The notes below the pieces were generated by a model. It was not told where the DNA came from. It saw only the letters and a list, made by a program, of their open reading frames with translations, and searched no databases. A stretch of DNA of 64,000 bases from Usitatibacter rugosus (GTDB taxonomy: Bacteria; Pseudomonadota; Gammaproteobacteria; Burkholderiales; Usitatibacteraceae). The number at the start of each line of letters is the position of its first letter. The first letter of the stretch is position 1. A program made the position numbers and the translations under genes. The DNA lies in NCBI RefSeq assembly GCF_013003965.1, contig NZ_CP053069.1, forward strand, positions 1,643,419-1,707,418. The letters are read 5' to 3'. This document shows, piece after piece, positions 52,049 to 61,347 of this stretch.

Positions 52049-53755
52049 TCAGCGCGGCAGCATCGGGGTGTTGAGCCCCTCGCGGCGCGCGACCGCCCGT
52101 GCATCTTCGTAGCCGGCATCCGCGTGGCGCACGACGCCGATCCCGGGGTCGTTCCACAACACGCGTTCGATTCGCTTCGCCGCGGCCGGCGTTCCGTCGC
52201 ATACGATCACCACGCCCGCGTGCTGCGAGTAGCCCATGCCGACGCCGCCGCCGTGGTGGATCGACACCCACGTGGCGCCGCCCGCGGTGGAAAGCAGCGC
52301 GTTCAGCAGCGGCCAGTCGGAGACGGCGTCACTGCCGTCCTTCATCGACTCGGTCTCGCGGTTGGGACTGGCCACGCTGCCCGTGTCCAGGTGGTCCCGC
52401 CCGATCACGATCGGGGCCTTCAGCTCGCCCTTCGCGACCATCTCGTTGAAGGCGAGGCCGGCGACGTGGCGTTGTCCCAGGCCCAGCCAGCAGATGCGCG
52501 CGGGCAAACCCTGGAACTTGATGCGCTCCTTCGCCATGCCGAGCCAGCGGTGCAGGTGCGCGTCGTCCGGGAAGAGCTGCTTCACCTTCTCGTCCGTCCG
52601 GTAGATGTCCTCCGGGTCGCCCGAGAGCGCGACCCACCGGAACGGTCCCTTGCCCTCGCAGAAGAGCGGGCGGATGTAGGCGGGCACGAAGCCGGGGAAC
52701 GCGAACGCGTCGGCCACGCCTTCATCCTTCGCGACCTGGCGGATATTGTTGCCGTAGTCGACGGTGGGAATGCCGGCCTTGTGGAAATCGAGCATGGCCT
52801 GCACGTGGCGGACGATCGACTTCTTCGCTTCGGCTTCGACCGCCTTCGGGTTCGTCTTCTGCTCGGCCTCCCAGCGCTCGACGCTCCAGCCCGACGGCAA
52901 ATAGCCGTTCACCAGGTCGTGCGCGGAGGTCTGGTCGGTGACGAGGTCCGGGCGGATGCCGCGCTTCACCATCTCCGGGAAGAGGTCGGCCGCGTTGCCG
53001 AGCAGGCCGATGGAGATGGCGCTCTTCGTCTCACGCAGCATCGCGAGCGCTTCATCGAGCGTCGCCGCCTGCTTGTCGAGGTAACCGGTGCGAAGCCGCA
53101 TGTCGATGCGCGACTGGCGGCATTCGATGGCGAGCATCGACGCGCCGGCCATCGTGGCCGCGAGCGGTTGCGCTCCACCCATGCCGCCCAAGCCCGCCGT
53201 GAGGATCCATCGGATCGGCTGGGTTCCCGCTTCCTTTCCGTCATTCCCGCGAAGGCGGGAATCCATGCCGTAGTGCTGACGCATGGCTTCCGCAAACGTC
53301 TCGTATGTCCCCTGCACGATGCCCTGCGAACCGATGTAGATCCACGAGCCCGCGGTCATCTGGCCGTACATCATGAGGCCCTTGCGGTCGAGCTCGTTGA
53401 AGTGGTCCCACGTGGCCCACTTCGGCACCAGGTTGGAGTTGGCGATGAGCACGCGCGGCGCGTCGGCATGCGTGCGGAAGACCGCGACGGGCTTGCCGGA
53501 CTGCACGAGGAGCGATTCGTCGTCGCCGAGCTGCTTCAGGGCGGCGAGGATGGCGTCGAAGGACTCCCAGTCGCGGGCGGCGCGGCCGATGCCGCCATAG
53601 ACCACCAGCTCGGCGGGATTTTCCGCCACGTCCGGGTCGAGGTTGTTCTGGATCATCCGGAAGGCGGCTTCGGTGAGCCAGCTCTTGCAGGCGAGGGTGC
53701 TGCCTCGAGGGGCGCGGATGATGCGCGAGGTATCGCCGATACGTCGATGGGTCAT
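52049..53755 (-). CDS. hutU: Urocanate hydratase
   Basis: NAD+-dependent urocanase, second step of histidine degradation. The 568-residue protein is about 11-12 residues longer than usual (about 556). The family motifs are intact: [32 protein letters not shown], the conserved Cys in [19 protein letters not shown], and [19 protein letters not shown]. The extra residues ([17 protein letters not shown], before the NAD-binding glycine loop) are encoded by a palindromic repeat. The start ATG is 53755; a longer frame upstream is antisense to another gene. Confidence 0.96.
   Translation of the reverse strand: MTHRRIGDTSRIIRAPRGSTLACKSWLTEAAFRMIQNNLDPDVAENPAELVVYGGIGRAARDWESFDAILAALKQLGDDESLLVQSGKPVAVFRTHADAPRVLIANSNLVPKWATWDHFNELDRKGLMMYGQMTAGSWIYIGSQGIVQGTYETFAEAMRQHYGMDSRLRGNDGKEAGTQPIRWILTAGLGGMGGAQPLAATMAGASMLAIECRQSRIDMRLRTGYLDKQAATLDEALAMLRETKSAISIGLLGNAADLFPEMVKRGIRPDLVTDQTSAHDLVNGYLPSGWSVERWEAEQKTNPKAVEAEAKKSIVRHVQAMLDFHKAGIPTVDYGNNIRQVAKDEGVADAFAFPGFVPAYIRPLFCEGKGPFRWVALSGDPEDIYRTDEKVKQLFPDDAHLHRWLGMAKERIKFQGLPARICWLGLGQRHVAGLAFNEMVAKGELKAPIVIGRDHLDTGSVASPNRETESMKDGSDAVSDWPLLNALLSTAGGATWVSIHHGGGVGMGYSQHAGVVIVCDGTPAAAKRIERVLWNDPGIGVVRHADAGYEDARAVARREGLNTPMLPR
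53239..53264. repeat. Palindromic element inserted in hutU
   Basis: CGTCATTCCCGCGAAGGCGGGAATCC: arms ATTCCCGC/GCGGGAAT around GAAG (53243-53262). On the coding strand it is read as DSRLRGND, just before the GLGGMGG NAD loop. The core and its TGACG flank match the two elements in the TPR gene at 1372 and 1477, in the opposite orientation relative to the coding strand. Confidence 0.75.
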
Positions 53756-53806
53756 GGCAAGATTATCCCGCAAACGTACCCCCCCATTCCAAAGAGTCGT
53801 TTTTCC

Positions 53807-54454
53807 ATGACCGAAGTCGTCCGTGTCTCCGTCGGCGAGGATGTCGAGTCGTTCTCCTGGCCCCCGCGCTGTGCCCGCTGCGGCAAGGCGAAGCCGCTGA
53901 AGGGCTCCACCAGCCGCGTGGGCCGCGTGAAGTCGATGCGGCCCAACCTCGCGGGCGGCATGACGATGAAGAGCGACGTGCTCTATCTCACCGCGCCGAT
54001 GTGCACGGCCCACGCCGGCTCCAACGAGCTCGCGAACAAGATCCTCGAGAAAAGCCCGCTCATGCTGCTGTTGCGGGCGATCGTCTACATCGGGTTCCTG
54101 TACTTCGTGCTGTTCGCGCTCCGGGCGGTGGTCGATCCCAAGGCGATCCGGCGGCTCTTCGAGCTCGGGGTGCTGGCGCTGCTGCCCTTCATCGGATTCT
54201 TCGGGATCCTCCTCCTCTACTGGGCGCGCAAGAACACGAGCGTCTGGCCCGTGCGCTTCGACCCGGACATGGACGTCGTCGAGGTGCGCTTCAGCGACGC
54301 GGAATATGCGGAGGATTTCCGGAAGGCCAATCCCGATGCGACGGACACCGACGTGACCGGGCCACCGCCGTGGTACATGCGTTCGCTGCTGTGGAAGGTC
54401 GTGATCATCGTCGCCTTCCTGTTCTACATGTTCCGGATGACGTCGCCGTCGTAA
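53807..54454 (+). CDS. Membrane protein with N-terminal zinc-ribbon-like CxxC
   Basis: A 215-residue protein of unknown function. The N-terminus has [12 protein letters not shown] and a later MCTAHAG that could form a treble-clef-like zinc site. Two hydrophobic spans lie at about 88-110 ([19 protein letters not shown]) and 120-145, and a third at the C-terminus ([16 protein letters not shown]). The middle loop ([18 protein letters not shown]) is cytosolic or periplasmic. It starts 51 bases from the divergent hutU. I recognise no named family. Confidence 0.7.
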   Translation: MTEVVRVSVGEDVESFSWPPRCARCGKAKPLKGSTSRVGRVKSMRPNLAGGMTMKSDVLYLTAPMCTAHAGSNELANKILEKSPLMLLLRAIVYIGFLYFVLFALRAVVDPKAIRRLFELGVLALLPFIGFFGILLLYWARKNTSVWPVRFDPDMDVVEVRFSDAEYAEDFRKANPDATDTDVTGPPPWYMRSLLWKVVIIVAFLFYMFRMTSPS

Positions 54455-54492
54455 CGGCGCATAGTTTTCCGACTCTCCGAGGATCTTCATCG

Positions 54493-54963
54493 ATGGAAAA
54501 CCCCAGACCCCCGCTGCCGCCGTTCGACGCCGAGGGCGCGGCGAAGAAGGCCCGCGCCGCCGAAGACGCGTGGAACAGCCGCGATCCGCAGCGCGTGTCG
54601 CTCGCCTATACACCCGACAGCGCGTGGCGCAACCGCTCCGAATTCTTCAGCGGCCGCGAGGCGATCGTGCAGTTCCTCACACGCAAATGGGCGAAGGAGC
54701 TGGAGTACCGGCTCATCAAGGAAGTCTGGGCCTGGCAGGGCAACCGCATCGCCGTTCGCTTCGCCTACGAGTGGCACGACACCGCCGGGCAGTGGTTCCG
54801 CTCCTACGGCAACGAGAACTGGGAGTTCGACGAGCACGGTTTCATGCGCCAGCGCCATGCGAGCATCAATGATTTGCCGATCACCGAGGCCGAGCGCAAG
54901 TTCCGCTGGCCCGCGGGAGCGCGCCCCGCCGATCATCCCGGGCTGTCCGACCTGGGCCTGTGA
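54493..54963 (+). CDS. DUF1348 family NTF2-like protein
   Basis: A 156-residue protein of the DUF1348/SnoaL-like fold. The signature is [26 protein letters not shown], then [30 protein letters not shown] and [29 protein letters not shown]. The fold forms a cone with an internal cavity, usually for a small ligand or a dimer; no activity is established. It has no signal peptide. It is followed by a small conserved gene. Confidence 0.9.
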   Translation: MENPRPPLPPFDAEGAAKKARAAEDAWNSRDPQRVSLAYTPDSAWRNRSEFFSGREAIVQFLTRKWAKELEYRLIKEVWAWQGNRIAVRFAYEWHDTAGQWFRSYGNENWEFDEHGFMRQRHASINDLPITEAERKFRWPAGARPADHPGLSDLGL

Positions 54964-55001
54964 ACTCCGTACCCACAAGAACAACGAAGAAGGAGCAAGC
55001 G

Positions 55002-55340
55002 ATGTCGAGCCGCAAGATGCCCGTGAGCCTGGACCTGGTCCGGGGCGATGTCCTCCTGGGCAGCATCGAGATCAAGCCCGAGGCGGCGGATTTTCCGTGG
55101 CAGGCCGGGGCATTCCGCCCGTCCATGGCCTTCGAGGAAGTGCGCGCGCTCTTCGCGCAGGAGCTGGCGCTGCTGAAGGCGAACGAGTCCGACGACTCCG
55201 CGCAGTGGGATGACTGGGAAGAGGTCTACGAGGCGCTGGTCGCACCGGGCCTGCGGCTGCGGGCCGCGGACGGCGGTTATCTCGAAGGCGATCTCCTCAT
55301 CCACATCGACGGGACCGATGCGTGGTGGCGCACCGAATGA
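55002..55340 (+). CDS. Small acidic conserved hypothetical protein
   Basis: A 112-residue protein with a good Shine-Dalgarno (AAGGAGCAAG). It begins SSRKMPVSLDLVRGDVLLGSIE and continues with an acidic helix (EEVRALFAQELALLKANESDD) and a beta-rich end (LEGDLLIHIDGTDAWWR). No known domain was found. It lies seven bases before the radical SAM gene, so the two are probably co-expressed; it could be a substrate or accessory protein of that enzyme, but it lacks the leader/core look of a RiPP precursor. Confidence 0.65.
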   Translation: MSSRKMPVSLDLVRGDVLLGSIEIKPEAADFPWQAGAFRPSMAFEEVRALFAQELALLKANESDDSAQWDDWEEVYEALVAPGLRLRAADGGYLEGDLLIHIDGTDAWWRTE

Positions 55341-55347
55341 CCGTGCC

Positions 55348-56151
55348 GTGAGACGCATCGTCAACCTCGAGCTGCACGTCGCGCACGGTTGCAACCTCAC
55401 GTGCGAGAGCTGCTCGCACTACTCCAACCAGGGGCACAAGGGCATGCTCGGCCTCGACGAGGCGCGGCAGTGGCTCTCGCCCTGGGCCGGCCGCCTCGAC
55501 CCGCAGATCTTCTCGCTCCTGGGCGGGGAGCCGGCGATCAACCCGCGGCTGACCGACTTCGTGGCGCTCTCCCGCGAATATTTCCCGCAGGCCCACCTGC
55601 GCATCGTCACGAACGGATTCTTCCTGCATCGCCATCCGGAGCTGCCGCGCGCCCTTCGCGAGCACGGCAACGCCGCGCTTCGCCTCTCCGTCCACCACGA
55701 CGGGCCGGAGTATCGCGAGAAGCTGGCGCCGGTGTACGAGCTGCTCGGCGAATGGCAGCGCGAGCACGGCACGCATCTCGTGATCTATCCCTCCGTCGGG
55801 CAGTGGACGCGGCGCTACAAGGGCTTCGGCGCGGCGATGGAGCCGTACGACGACCGCCAGCCGCGCAGCAGCTGGGAGCACTGCACGGCCAAGGTCTGCC
55901 CGCAGGTTTTCGAAGGCCGCATCTGGAAGTGCGCTCCGCTGGCCTACCTCGGCATGCAGCACGAGAAGTACGGCCTGTCCGAAGCGTGGAAGCCCTATCT
56001 CGGCTACGCCCCGCTCGAGCCCGGCTGCACGGACGCGGAGCTCCAGGCCTTCTTCGATCGCGAAGAGGAATCGCATTGCGGCATGTGTCCCGCGAAGCCG
56101 GAGCGTTTCGCGCTGCCTTCGCCGATCCCGCGGGTGACCCGCGCGGCCTGA
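55348..56151 (+). CDS. Radical SAM protein
   Basis: A 267-residue radical SAM enzyme with the CxxxCxxC cluster motif CNLTCESC (Cys15/19/22). The barrel carries FSLLGGEPAINPRLTDF (GGE motif), LRIVTNGFFLHRHPE and a C-terminal pair of Cys groups (CTAKVCPQVFEGRIWKCAP, then SHCGMCPAKPERF) that could bind an auxiliary cluster, as in SPASM-like proteins. The start is GTG 55348; an ATG 30 bases upstream (inside the preceding gene) is an alternative. Substrate unknown; a peptide or small-molecule target is possible. Confidence 0.87.
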   Translation: MRRIVNLELHVAHGCNLTCESCSHYSNQGHKGMLGLDEARQWLSPWAGRLDPQIFSLLGGEPAINPRLTDFVALSREYFPQAHLRIVTNGFFLHRHPELPRALREHGNAALRLSVHHDGPEYREKLAPVYELLGEWQREHGTHLVIYPSVGQWTRRYKGFGAAMEPYDDRQPRSSWEHCTAKVCPQVFEGRIWKCAPLAYLGMQHEKYGLSEAWKPYLGYAPLEPGCTDAELQAFFDREEESHCGMCPAKPERFALPSPIPRVTRAA

Positions 56152-56154
56152 CCC

Positions 56155-56544
56155 ATGCCCGAGTACGAATTCATCGTCGAGGAGCGGCCCGGCTATGTGG
56201 ATGCCATCGTGCGCGGCGATCGCACGGAAGAGAACACGCTGCGGGCGTTGAAGGAGGTGGGCGACGCGTGCCGTCGCCTGAACCGCTACGAGGTGCTGCT
56301 CGAGCTGGCGTTCACCGGCCCCAGCCTCGACATGACGAGCATCCTCCGCGTGATCTCGGATCGCAGCGCTTCGGGAACGCGACTGCGCAAGCTTGCGTAC
56401 CTGGAGAGCTCGCCCGACAAGCCGGGCCGGGCCGCCTTCGCCGAGACGGTCGCCCTCAACCGCGGCGTGAACGTGCGCAACTTCACCGAGCGCGAGGCTG
56501 CGATACGATGGCTGCTCGAATCCCCGATACCGGAAGCCGAATGA
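56155..56544 (+). CDS. SpoIIAA/STAS-like hypothetical protein
   Basis: A 129-residue protein with the mixed alpha/beta look of a SpoIIAA/STAS-like domain: YEFIVEERPGYVDAIVRGDR, then EVLLELAFTGPSLDMTSILRVI and KLAYLESSPDK. Similar small proteins of the SpoIIAA-like family are common in proteobacteria with unknown function. It follows the radical SAM gene by three bases and overlaps the lipoprotein gene (ATGA). Confidence 0.7.
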   Translation: MPEYEFIVEERPGYVDAIVRGDRTEENTLRALKEVGDACRRLNRYEVLLELAFTGPSLDMTSILRVISDRSASGTRLRKLAYLESSPDKPGRAAFAETVALNRGVNVRNFTEREAAIRWLLESPIPEAE

Positions 56545-57005
56545 ACCGAGTTCCACGCGCACGCCTTGTCCTTGCCTTCACCGCGGCCCTCGCCGCCCTC
56601 GTCCTCACCGCCGCCGGCTGTGCAAGCCGCGCGACAGGTCCCGAGAAGCAGCAGCAGAGGATCGTGAAGGAGCTTCGCGAGATGAGCGAAGCGGTGCCCA
56701 GGACCGTGACCGATGCCAACCGCGCCGCGATCGTGCAGGCCTCGATCGGCCGCCTCGAGTCCGAGCTGGTGGGGTTTCGCACGACCCTCGAGAACTTCGA
56801 GCTGGACCTTCGCATGATGAACGCGCGCCGCGACGTGCAGCGTTCGCAGCTCGCCGAGCGGCTCGACCAGTTCGACCTCGAGCGCAAGGCCGCGCGCACG
56901 CGCGTCCTGGACATCCACCTGCAGATGACCGCGGCCACGACGGCCGAGGAGTGGAAACACCTCTCCAAGTACGAACGCGCGGCCCTCGTCGCGTCGGGAC
57001 GCTGA
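56541..57005 (+). CDS. Putative lipoprotein, helical
   Basis: A 154-residue lipoprotein. The signal sequence ends LVLTAAGCASRA (lipobox, Cys at about 27). The mature part is mostly long helices (KQQQRIVKELREMSEAVP, LDQFDLERKAARTRVLDIHLQM), suggesting a coiled coil. No named domain was found. It overlaps the upstream gene by ATGA and is one base from the next gene, whose N-terminus resembles TadE/G. Confidence 0.75.
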   Translation: MNRVPRARLVLAFTAALAALVLTAAGCASRATGPEKQQQRIVKELREMSEAVPRTVTDANRAAIVQASIGRLESELVGFRTTLENFELDLRMMNARRDVQRSQLAERLDQFDLERKAARTRVLDIHLQMTAATTAEEWKHLSKYERAALVASGR

Positions 57006-57006
57006 C

Positions 57007-57480
57007 ATGGCGACCCTTCGACGCAGCCAGCGCGGCCAGGCCCTCATCATCATCTTCCTCGGCACGCTGCTGATCGGCGGCGCCATGGGCGGCAGCTCGG
57101 GCCTGTTCCACACGGGCCAGCAGGTCCGGGACCTCCGCGAGCGGGCGAACAATGCGATCCAGGACGACCTGCGGCGCGAAGCGGTGAGCCGCACCTTCGA
57201 CGCGATCGAGACGGACCTCAAGTCCTACACGGCGGACCGCACGGCGCTCGAGAAGGACGCCTTCGTCGCCTTCGAGAACCACGGTGCCACGCGAGCCGAT
57301 TTCGAAATCCTCTTCGCCCGCGCCGATGGGCTGAACGCAAAGGCGCGCGAGACCTTCCTCTCCCAGCGCGAAGCCCTGAGGGCCCGCATCAACGCCGAGG
57401 AGTGGGTCGTGCTCTGGACGCCGCCCAAGACGGAATCGGTCGAAGCCTTCAAGAGCTACGGGGAGAAGCAGGGGAACTAG
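57007..57480 (+). CDS. Single-span membrane protein with TadE/TadG-like N-terminus
   Basis: A 157-residue protein. The N-terminus RRSQRGQALIIIFLGTLLIGG resembles TadE/TadG pseudopilin-related proteins, in which an RG-Q-A stretch precedes the membrane span. The rest is helical and acidic (RERANNAIQDDLRREAVSR). No Flp/Tad genes lie near, so the resemblance may be superficial. It is followed 60 bases later by a signal peptidase I, which could process it or the preceding lipoprotein. Function unknown. Confidence 0.65.
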   Translation: MATLRRSQRGQALIIIFLGTLLIGGAMGGSSGLFHTGQQVRDLRERANNAIQDDLRREAVSRTFDAIETDLKSYTADRTALEKDAFVAFENHGATRADFEILFARADGLNAKARETFLSQREALRARINAEEWVVLWTPPKTESVEAFKSYGEKQGN

Positions 57481-57540
57481 GCGCGGGTGAATCCGCGCGC
57501 TGCCGTCGCGCCGTCCAACCGGCATCGACAGGAGAGATCC

Positions 57541-58089
57541 ATGCGCCTGATCCGCCAGAACCTCGGTTTCATCCTCTTCATGCTGGGCCTGCTGGTCACC
57601 CGCTCGTCGTTCGCGGACCACTACATCGTGCCGAGCGGCTCGATGGAGAACACGCTCTTCCCGGGCGACCGGGTGGTGGTGGACAAGCGGGCCTATGGCT
57701 TTCGCGTGCCTTTCACGCTCGCGAAGCTCACGAAGGGCGAGGCACCGGCCCGCGGCGACGTGGTGATCTTCGACGCGCCCGACGACGGCGTTCGCCTCAT
57801 CAAGCGCATCGTCGCGGTGGGGGGCGATGTCCTCGAGGTCCGCGCCGGCCGCGTGTACATCGGCGGCGTGGCCCACGACGAGAAGACCCGGCTCGAGCTG
57901 AAGAGCGGTGGCGGGCCGGACGTGGGGCCGATTCGCATCCCCGCCGGCCACGTGTTCGTGATGGGCGACTACCGCGGCAACAGCCGCGACAGCCGCTACT
58001 TCGGCTTCGTCCCCGAGACGTCGATCTACGCCCAGGCGACGCGCGTGTATTTCCGTTCGGGCGACGGCTTCACCTGGCTCCCGCTGTAG
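57541..58089 (+). CDS. lepB: Signal peptidase I
   Basis: Inner-membrane serine protease that cleaves signal peptides. The 182-residue protein is short for the family: one N-terminal span (9-22), then the catalytic SGSMENTL (Ser34) and RLIKRIVAVGGD (Lys88), and GDYRGNSRDSRYFG near the end. It lacks the second span and large insert of Escherichia coli LepB (about 324). It is not in the usual lepA-lepB-rnc context, so it is likely an extra paralogue. The Shine-Dalgarno (AGGAGAG) decides the ATG at 57541. Confidence 0.93.
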   Translation: MRLIRQNLGFILFMLGLLVTRSSFADHYIVPSGSMENTLFPGDRVVVDKRAYGFRVPFTLAKLTKGEAPARGDVVIFDAPDDGVRLIKRIVAVGGDVLEVRAGRVYIGGVAHDEKTRLELKSGGGPDVGPIRIPAGHVFVMGDYRGNSRDSRYFGFVPETSIYAQATRVYFRSGDGFTWLPL

Positions 58090-58127
58090 CGCGCTTGAAG
58101 TAAGCTTCTGGGTCGGAGGAAACGACC

Positions 58128-59237
58128 ATGAAGACGCGCGCTGCGGTGGCCTGGAAGGCCGGCGCACCCCTGACGATCGAGACGGTGGAGCTCGCAGGCC
58201 CGAAGGCCGGCGAGGTGCTGGTGGAGATCAAGGCCACCGGCCTCTGCCACACCGATGAATTCACGCGCTCCGGCGCGGACCCCGAAGGCATCTTTCCCGC
58301 CATCCTCGGCCATGAGGGTGCGGGCGTGGTGGTGGATGTCGGCCCCGGCGTCACGACGCTGAAGAAGGGCGACCACGTCATTCCGCTCTACACGCCCGAA
58401 TGCCGGCAGTGCAAATCCTGCCTGTCGCGCAAGACCAACCTCTGCACCGCCATCCGCGCCACGCAGGGCAAGGGCCTGATGCCCGACGGCTCGTCGCGCT
58501 TTTCCCTGGACGGCCAGCCCATCTACCACTACATGGGCTGCTCCACGTTCGCCAACCACACGGTGCTGCCGGAGATCGCGCTCGCGAAGATCCGCGAGGA
58601 CGCGCCCTTCGACAAGGTCTGCTACATCGGCTGCGGCGTCACCACGGGCATCGGCGCGGTGATCAACACGGCGAAGGTGGAGGCGGGCGCGAATGTCGTC
58701 GTGTTCGGTCTCGGCGGCATCGGGCTCAACGTGATCCAGGGCGCGCGCATGGTGGGCGCCAACAAGATCGTCGGCGTGGACCTGAACCCGGGGCGCCGCG
58801 CGATGGCCGAGAAGTTCGGCATGACGCACTTCGTGAACCCGAAGGAGGTCGAGGGCGATCTCGTCGCGCACCTCGTGGCGCTCACCGACGGCGGCGCGGA
58901 CTACTCCTTCGAGTGCATCGGCAACGTGGACGTGATGCGCCAGGCGCTCGAGTGCTGCCACCGCGGCTGGGGCGTGTCGGTGATCATCGGCGTGGCGGGC
59001 TCGGGCCAGGAGATCAAGACGCGGCCGTTCCAGCTCGTGACCGGGCGCACCTGGAAGGGCACGGCCTTCGGCGGCGCGCGCGGCCGCACCGACGTGCCGA
59101 AGATCGTGGACTGGTACATGGACGGCAAGATCTCGATCGACCCGCTGATCACGCACACGCTGAAGCTCGAGGACATCAACAAGGGCTTCGACCTCATGCA
59201 TGCCGGGGAATCGATCCGGGCCGTGGTGGTGTTCTAG
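58128..59237 (+). CDS. frmA: S-(hydroxymethyl)glutathione dehydrogenase (class III alcohol dehydrogenase)
   Basis: Oxidises the glutathione adduct of formaldehyde with NAD+. The 369-residue zinc enzyme has the [12 protein letters not shown] motif, the structural zinc Cys cluster [15 protein letters not shown], catalytic-zinc Cys in CHTDEFT and the [14 protein letters not shown] Rossmann motif. It forms a detoxification pair with fghA at 60496, with two unrelated-looking genes between. No frmR-like repressor is adjacent. Confidence 0.97.
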   Translation: MKTRAAVAWKAGAPLTIETVELAGPKAGEVLVEIKATGLCHTDEFTRSGADPEGIFPAILGHEGAGVVVDVGPGVTTLKKGDHVIPLYTPECRQCKSCLSRKTNLCTAIRATQGKGLMPDGSSRFSLDGQPIYHYMGCSTFANHTVLPEIALAKIREDAPFDKVCYIGCGVTTGIGAVINTAKVEAGANVVVFGLGGIGLNVIQGARMVGANKIVGVDLNPGRRAMAEKFGMTHFVNPKEVEGDLVAHLVALTDGGADYSFECIGNVDVMRQALECCHRGWGVSVIIGVAGSGQEIKTRPFQLVTGRTWKGTAFGGARGRTDVPKIVDWYMDGKISIDPLITHTLKLEDINKGFDLMHAGESIRAVVVF

Positions 59238-59257
59238 TCGTCACGGCGGGCGGAGAC

Positions 59258-59845
59258 ATGAGCGCGAAACTCACGATCCGTCCGCTCACGCCCGGGCGCT
59301 GGCCCGATCTCGAAGCGATCTTCGCCGCGAAGGGCTGCTCGATCGCGAAGATGTGCTGGTGCATGGCGTATCGCCACAGCGGCAAGCGCGAGCTGCCGAA
59401 GGGCATGACGCAGTCGAAGGCGAATCGCGCCGAGCTGAAGGCGATCGCCGATTCCGGCACGCCGCCGGGCCTCATCGCCTACCGCGGGAAGACGCCGGTC
59501 GGCTGGATCTCCCTCGGCCCGCGCGAGGACTTCAAGCGCCTCGAGAAGAGCCCGATCATGAAACCGGTGGACGGCAAGCCCACGTGGTCGGTGATCTGTT
59601 TCGTCGTGCCGTCCGAATACCGCGGGCAGGGCGTGGCGCATGCGCTGCTGGAGGGTGGCATCGCGTATGCGAAGAAGCACGGCGCGAGGTTGGTCGAGGG
59701 CTATCCCGTGGACAAGAAGGGGGCGCAGAACGACGTCAACCTCTGGTTCGGAACGAAGGGCATGTTCGACCAGGCCGGGTTCGAGGTCATCGCGCGCCGG
59801 AAGCCGACGCGGCCGGTGGTGCGCCTCGCGCTCGTCCGGAAATAA
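59258..59845 (+). CDS. GNAT family N-acetyltransferase
   Basis: A 195-residue acetyltransferase of the GNAT fold. The acetyl-CoA loop is FVVPSEYRGQGVAHALLEG (the RGQGVA motif) and LVEGYPVDKK follows. An N-terminal CSIAKMCWCM stretch has three Cys and an aromatic, typical of a subfamily also called YoaP-like or Cys-rich GNATs. It lies 20 bases after frmA and could act on a by-product of formaldehyde metabolism, but the substrate is unknown. Confidence 0.85.
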   Translation: MSAKLTIRPLTPGRWPDLEAIFAAKGCSIAKMCWCMAYRHSGKRELPKGMTQSKANRAELKAIADSGTPPGLIAYRGKTPVGWISLGPREDFKRLEKSPIMKPVDGKPTWSVICFVVPSEYRGQGVAHALLEGGIAYAKKHGARLVEGYPVDKKGAQNDVNLWFGTKGMFDQAGFEVIARRKPTRPVVRLALVRK

Positions 59846-59866
59846 TCGGCCCGCTATCATGCGGGT

Positions 59867-60496
59867 ATGCGAATCCTCCTTGCCTCGCTGGGACTGCTGG
59901 TAGCAACCATCGCGGCCGCCGACGTGGTGGCGCCGGGTACCGGCCTGCCCAACCGCACGCCCGAGCAACTCACGGTGCAGTGGTGGCAGTGGGCGATGTC
60001 GGTGCCAGGGTCGTCGAGTCCCGTGAACGATCCGACCGGCGCCAACTGCGCGGCCGGGCAGAACGGCGACGTGTGGTTCCTCGCCGGTGGCTTTGGCTCC
60101 TCGAAGGTGCGGCGTACCTGCGAGGTGCCGGCGGGCAAGTTCCTTTTCTTCCCGATCCTGCAAAAGGGCGATCGCTCGCGCACCTGCGACGCGGCACGTG
60201 CCGGGGCGAGGCTGAAGATGACGGATGCCCTGGAGCTCACCGCGGAGATCGACGGCGTACCCATAGCGAATCCCAAGCGCTTTCGCGTTTCCTCGCAGGA
60301 GTGCTTCGACGTCTACGGCAAGGTCTCGCCCATGCTCGGCAAGGCGGAGCCCTACCCCTCGGCATCGGACGGCTACTGGCTGCTGGTGACGCCTCCCTCG
60401 AAGGGGCGGCACGTGATCAAGTTCACGGCTCGCTACGGCAGCGTGATCGCCAACGGCCTCGAGCAGGACGTCGAGTACGAATTGAAGGTGAACTGA
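59867..60496 (+). CDS. Exported conserved hypothetical protein
   Basis: A 209-residue exported protein with a signal peptide (1-18). The mature part begins DVVAPGTGLPNRTPEQLTVQWWQWAMSVP, with four Cys that could form disulphides (ANCAAG, RRTCEVP, SRTCDAA, QECFDV). A beta-rich fold with the motif GKFLFFPILQKGDRSRTCD is suggested. It ends inside the fghA start, so the two are coupled (ATG overlaps its TGA). It has no recognised domain and no clear link to formaldehyde metabolism. Confidence 0.7.
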   Translation: MRILLASLGLLVATIAAADVVAPGTGLPNRTPEQLTVQWWQWAMSVPGSSSPVNDPTGANCAAGQNGDVWFLAGGFGSSKVRRTCEVPAGKFLFFPILQKGDRSRTCDAARAGARLKMTDALELTAEIDGVPIANPKRFRVSSQECFDVYGKVSPMLGKAEPYPSASDGYWLLVTPPSKGRHVIKFTARYGSVIANGLEQDVEYELKVN

Positions 60497-61344
60497 TGGC
60501 CCTCGAGATCCTCGGCGAGCGGCCCTGCTTCGGCGGGGTGCAGGGCTCGTATCGCGTGGCGTCGCAGGAGTGCGCGACGCCGATGCGCTTCTCGGTCTTC
60601 CGTCCGCCTCAGGCCCAGACGCGCCGCGTGCCCGTCGTCTACTTCCTCGCCGGCCTCGAATGCACCGAAGAGACGTTCATGATCAAGGCGGGCGCGCAGC
60701 GCGTGGCCGCCGAGCTGGGATTGATGCTGGTGTCTCCCGACACGAGCCCGCGCGAGGCGCGCATCCCCGGCGACGACGAGAGCTGGGACTTCGGCATCGG
60801 CGCGGGCTTCTACGTGGACGCGACCCAGGCGCCGTGGAGCGCGAACTATCGGATGTACAGCTTCGTCACGAAGGAGCTGCCGCGCGTGATCGGCGCGAAT
60901 TTCCAGGCCGACGTCGAACGCCAGGCGATCATGGGCCACTCGATGGGCGGGCATGGCGCCCTGGTCTGTGCGCTGCGCAATCCCGGCGAGTATCGGAGCG
61001 TTTCTGCTTTCGCTCCCATCGTGGCGCCCTCGCAGGTGCCGTGGGGCGAGAAGGCCTTCTCGAAGTTCTTCGGGGCCGATCGCGCGGCGTGGGCCTCGTT
61101 CGATGCGACGGCGCTGGCGAAGGGCTCGGGGTTCGCGGGCGAGATCCTCATCGACCAGGGCCTCGGCGACAAATTCCTTCGCACGCAATTGCAGCCCGAG
61201 AAGTTCGTGGCCGCTTGCGACGGGACACGGATCGCCCCGAGGTTGCGGGAGCACGAAGGCTACGACCACAGCTACTGGTTCATCCAGACCTTCATCTCCG
61301 ATCACTTGCGCTGCCATGCCGCTCGCCTCGCCACCGAACGCTAG
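60496..61344 (+). CDS. fghA: S-formylglutathione hydrolase
   Basis: Hydrolyses S-formylglutathione to glutathione and formate, the step after frmA. The 282-residue esterase has the nucleophile motif GHSMGGHGA (Ser149), the opening LECTEETFMIKAGAQRVA, DTSPREARIPGDDESWDFG and the catalytic His in EGYDHSYWFIQTF. Its ATG overlaps the stop of the preceding exported protein gene. frmA, GNAT, exported protein and fghA probably form one transcript. Confidence 0.96.
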   Translation: MALEILGERPCFGGVQGSYRVASQECATPMRFSVFRPPQAQTRRVPVVYFLAGLECTEETFMIKAGAQRVAAELGLMLVSPDTSPREARIPGDDESWDFGIGAGFYVDATQAPWSANYRMYSFVTKELPRVIGANFQADVERQAIMGHSMGGHGALVCALRNPGEYRSVSAFAPIVAPSQVPWGEKAFSKFFGADRAAWASFDATALAKGSGFAGEILIDQGLGDKFLRTQLQPEKFVAACDGTRIAPRLREHEGYDHSYWFIQTFISDHLRCHAARLATER

Positions 61345-61347
61345 GCG

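Noticed and set aside
52049-54613. An 854-residue minus-strand frame that extends urocanase.
   Set aside because: Family alignment puts the start at [10 protein letters not shown] (53755); the upstream part is antisense to the membrane protein at 53807.
55002-55340. A RiPP precursor for the adjacent radical SAM enzyme.
   Set aside because: At 112 residues with no leader/core split and few Cys or repeated core residues, it looks like an ordinary folded protein; it could still be a partner.
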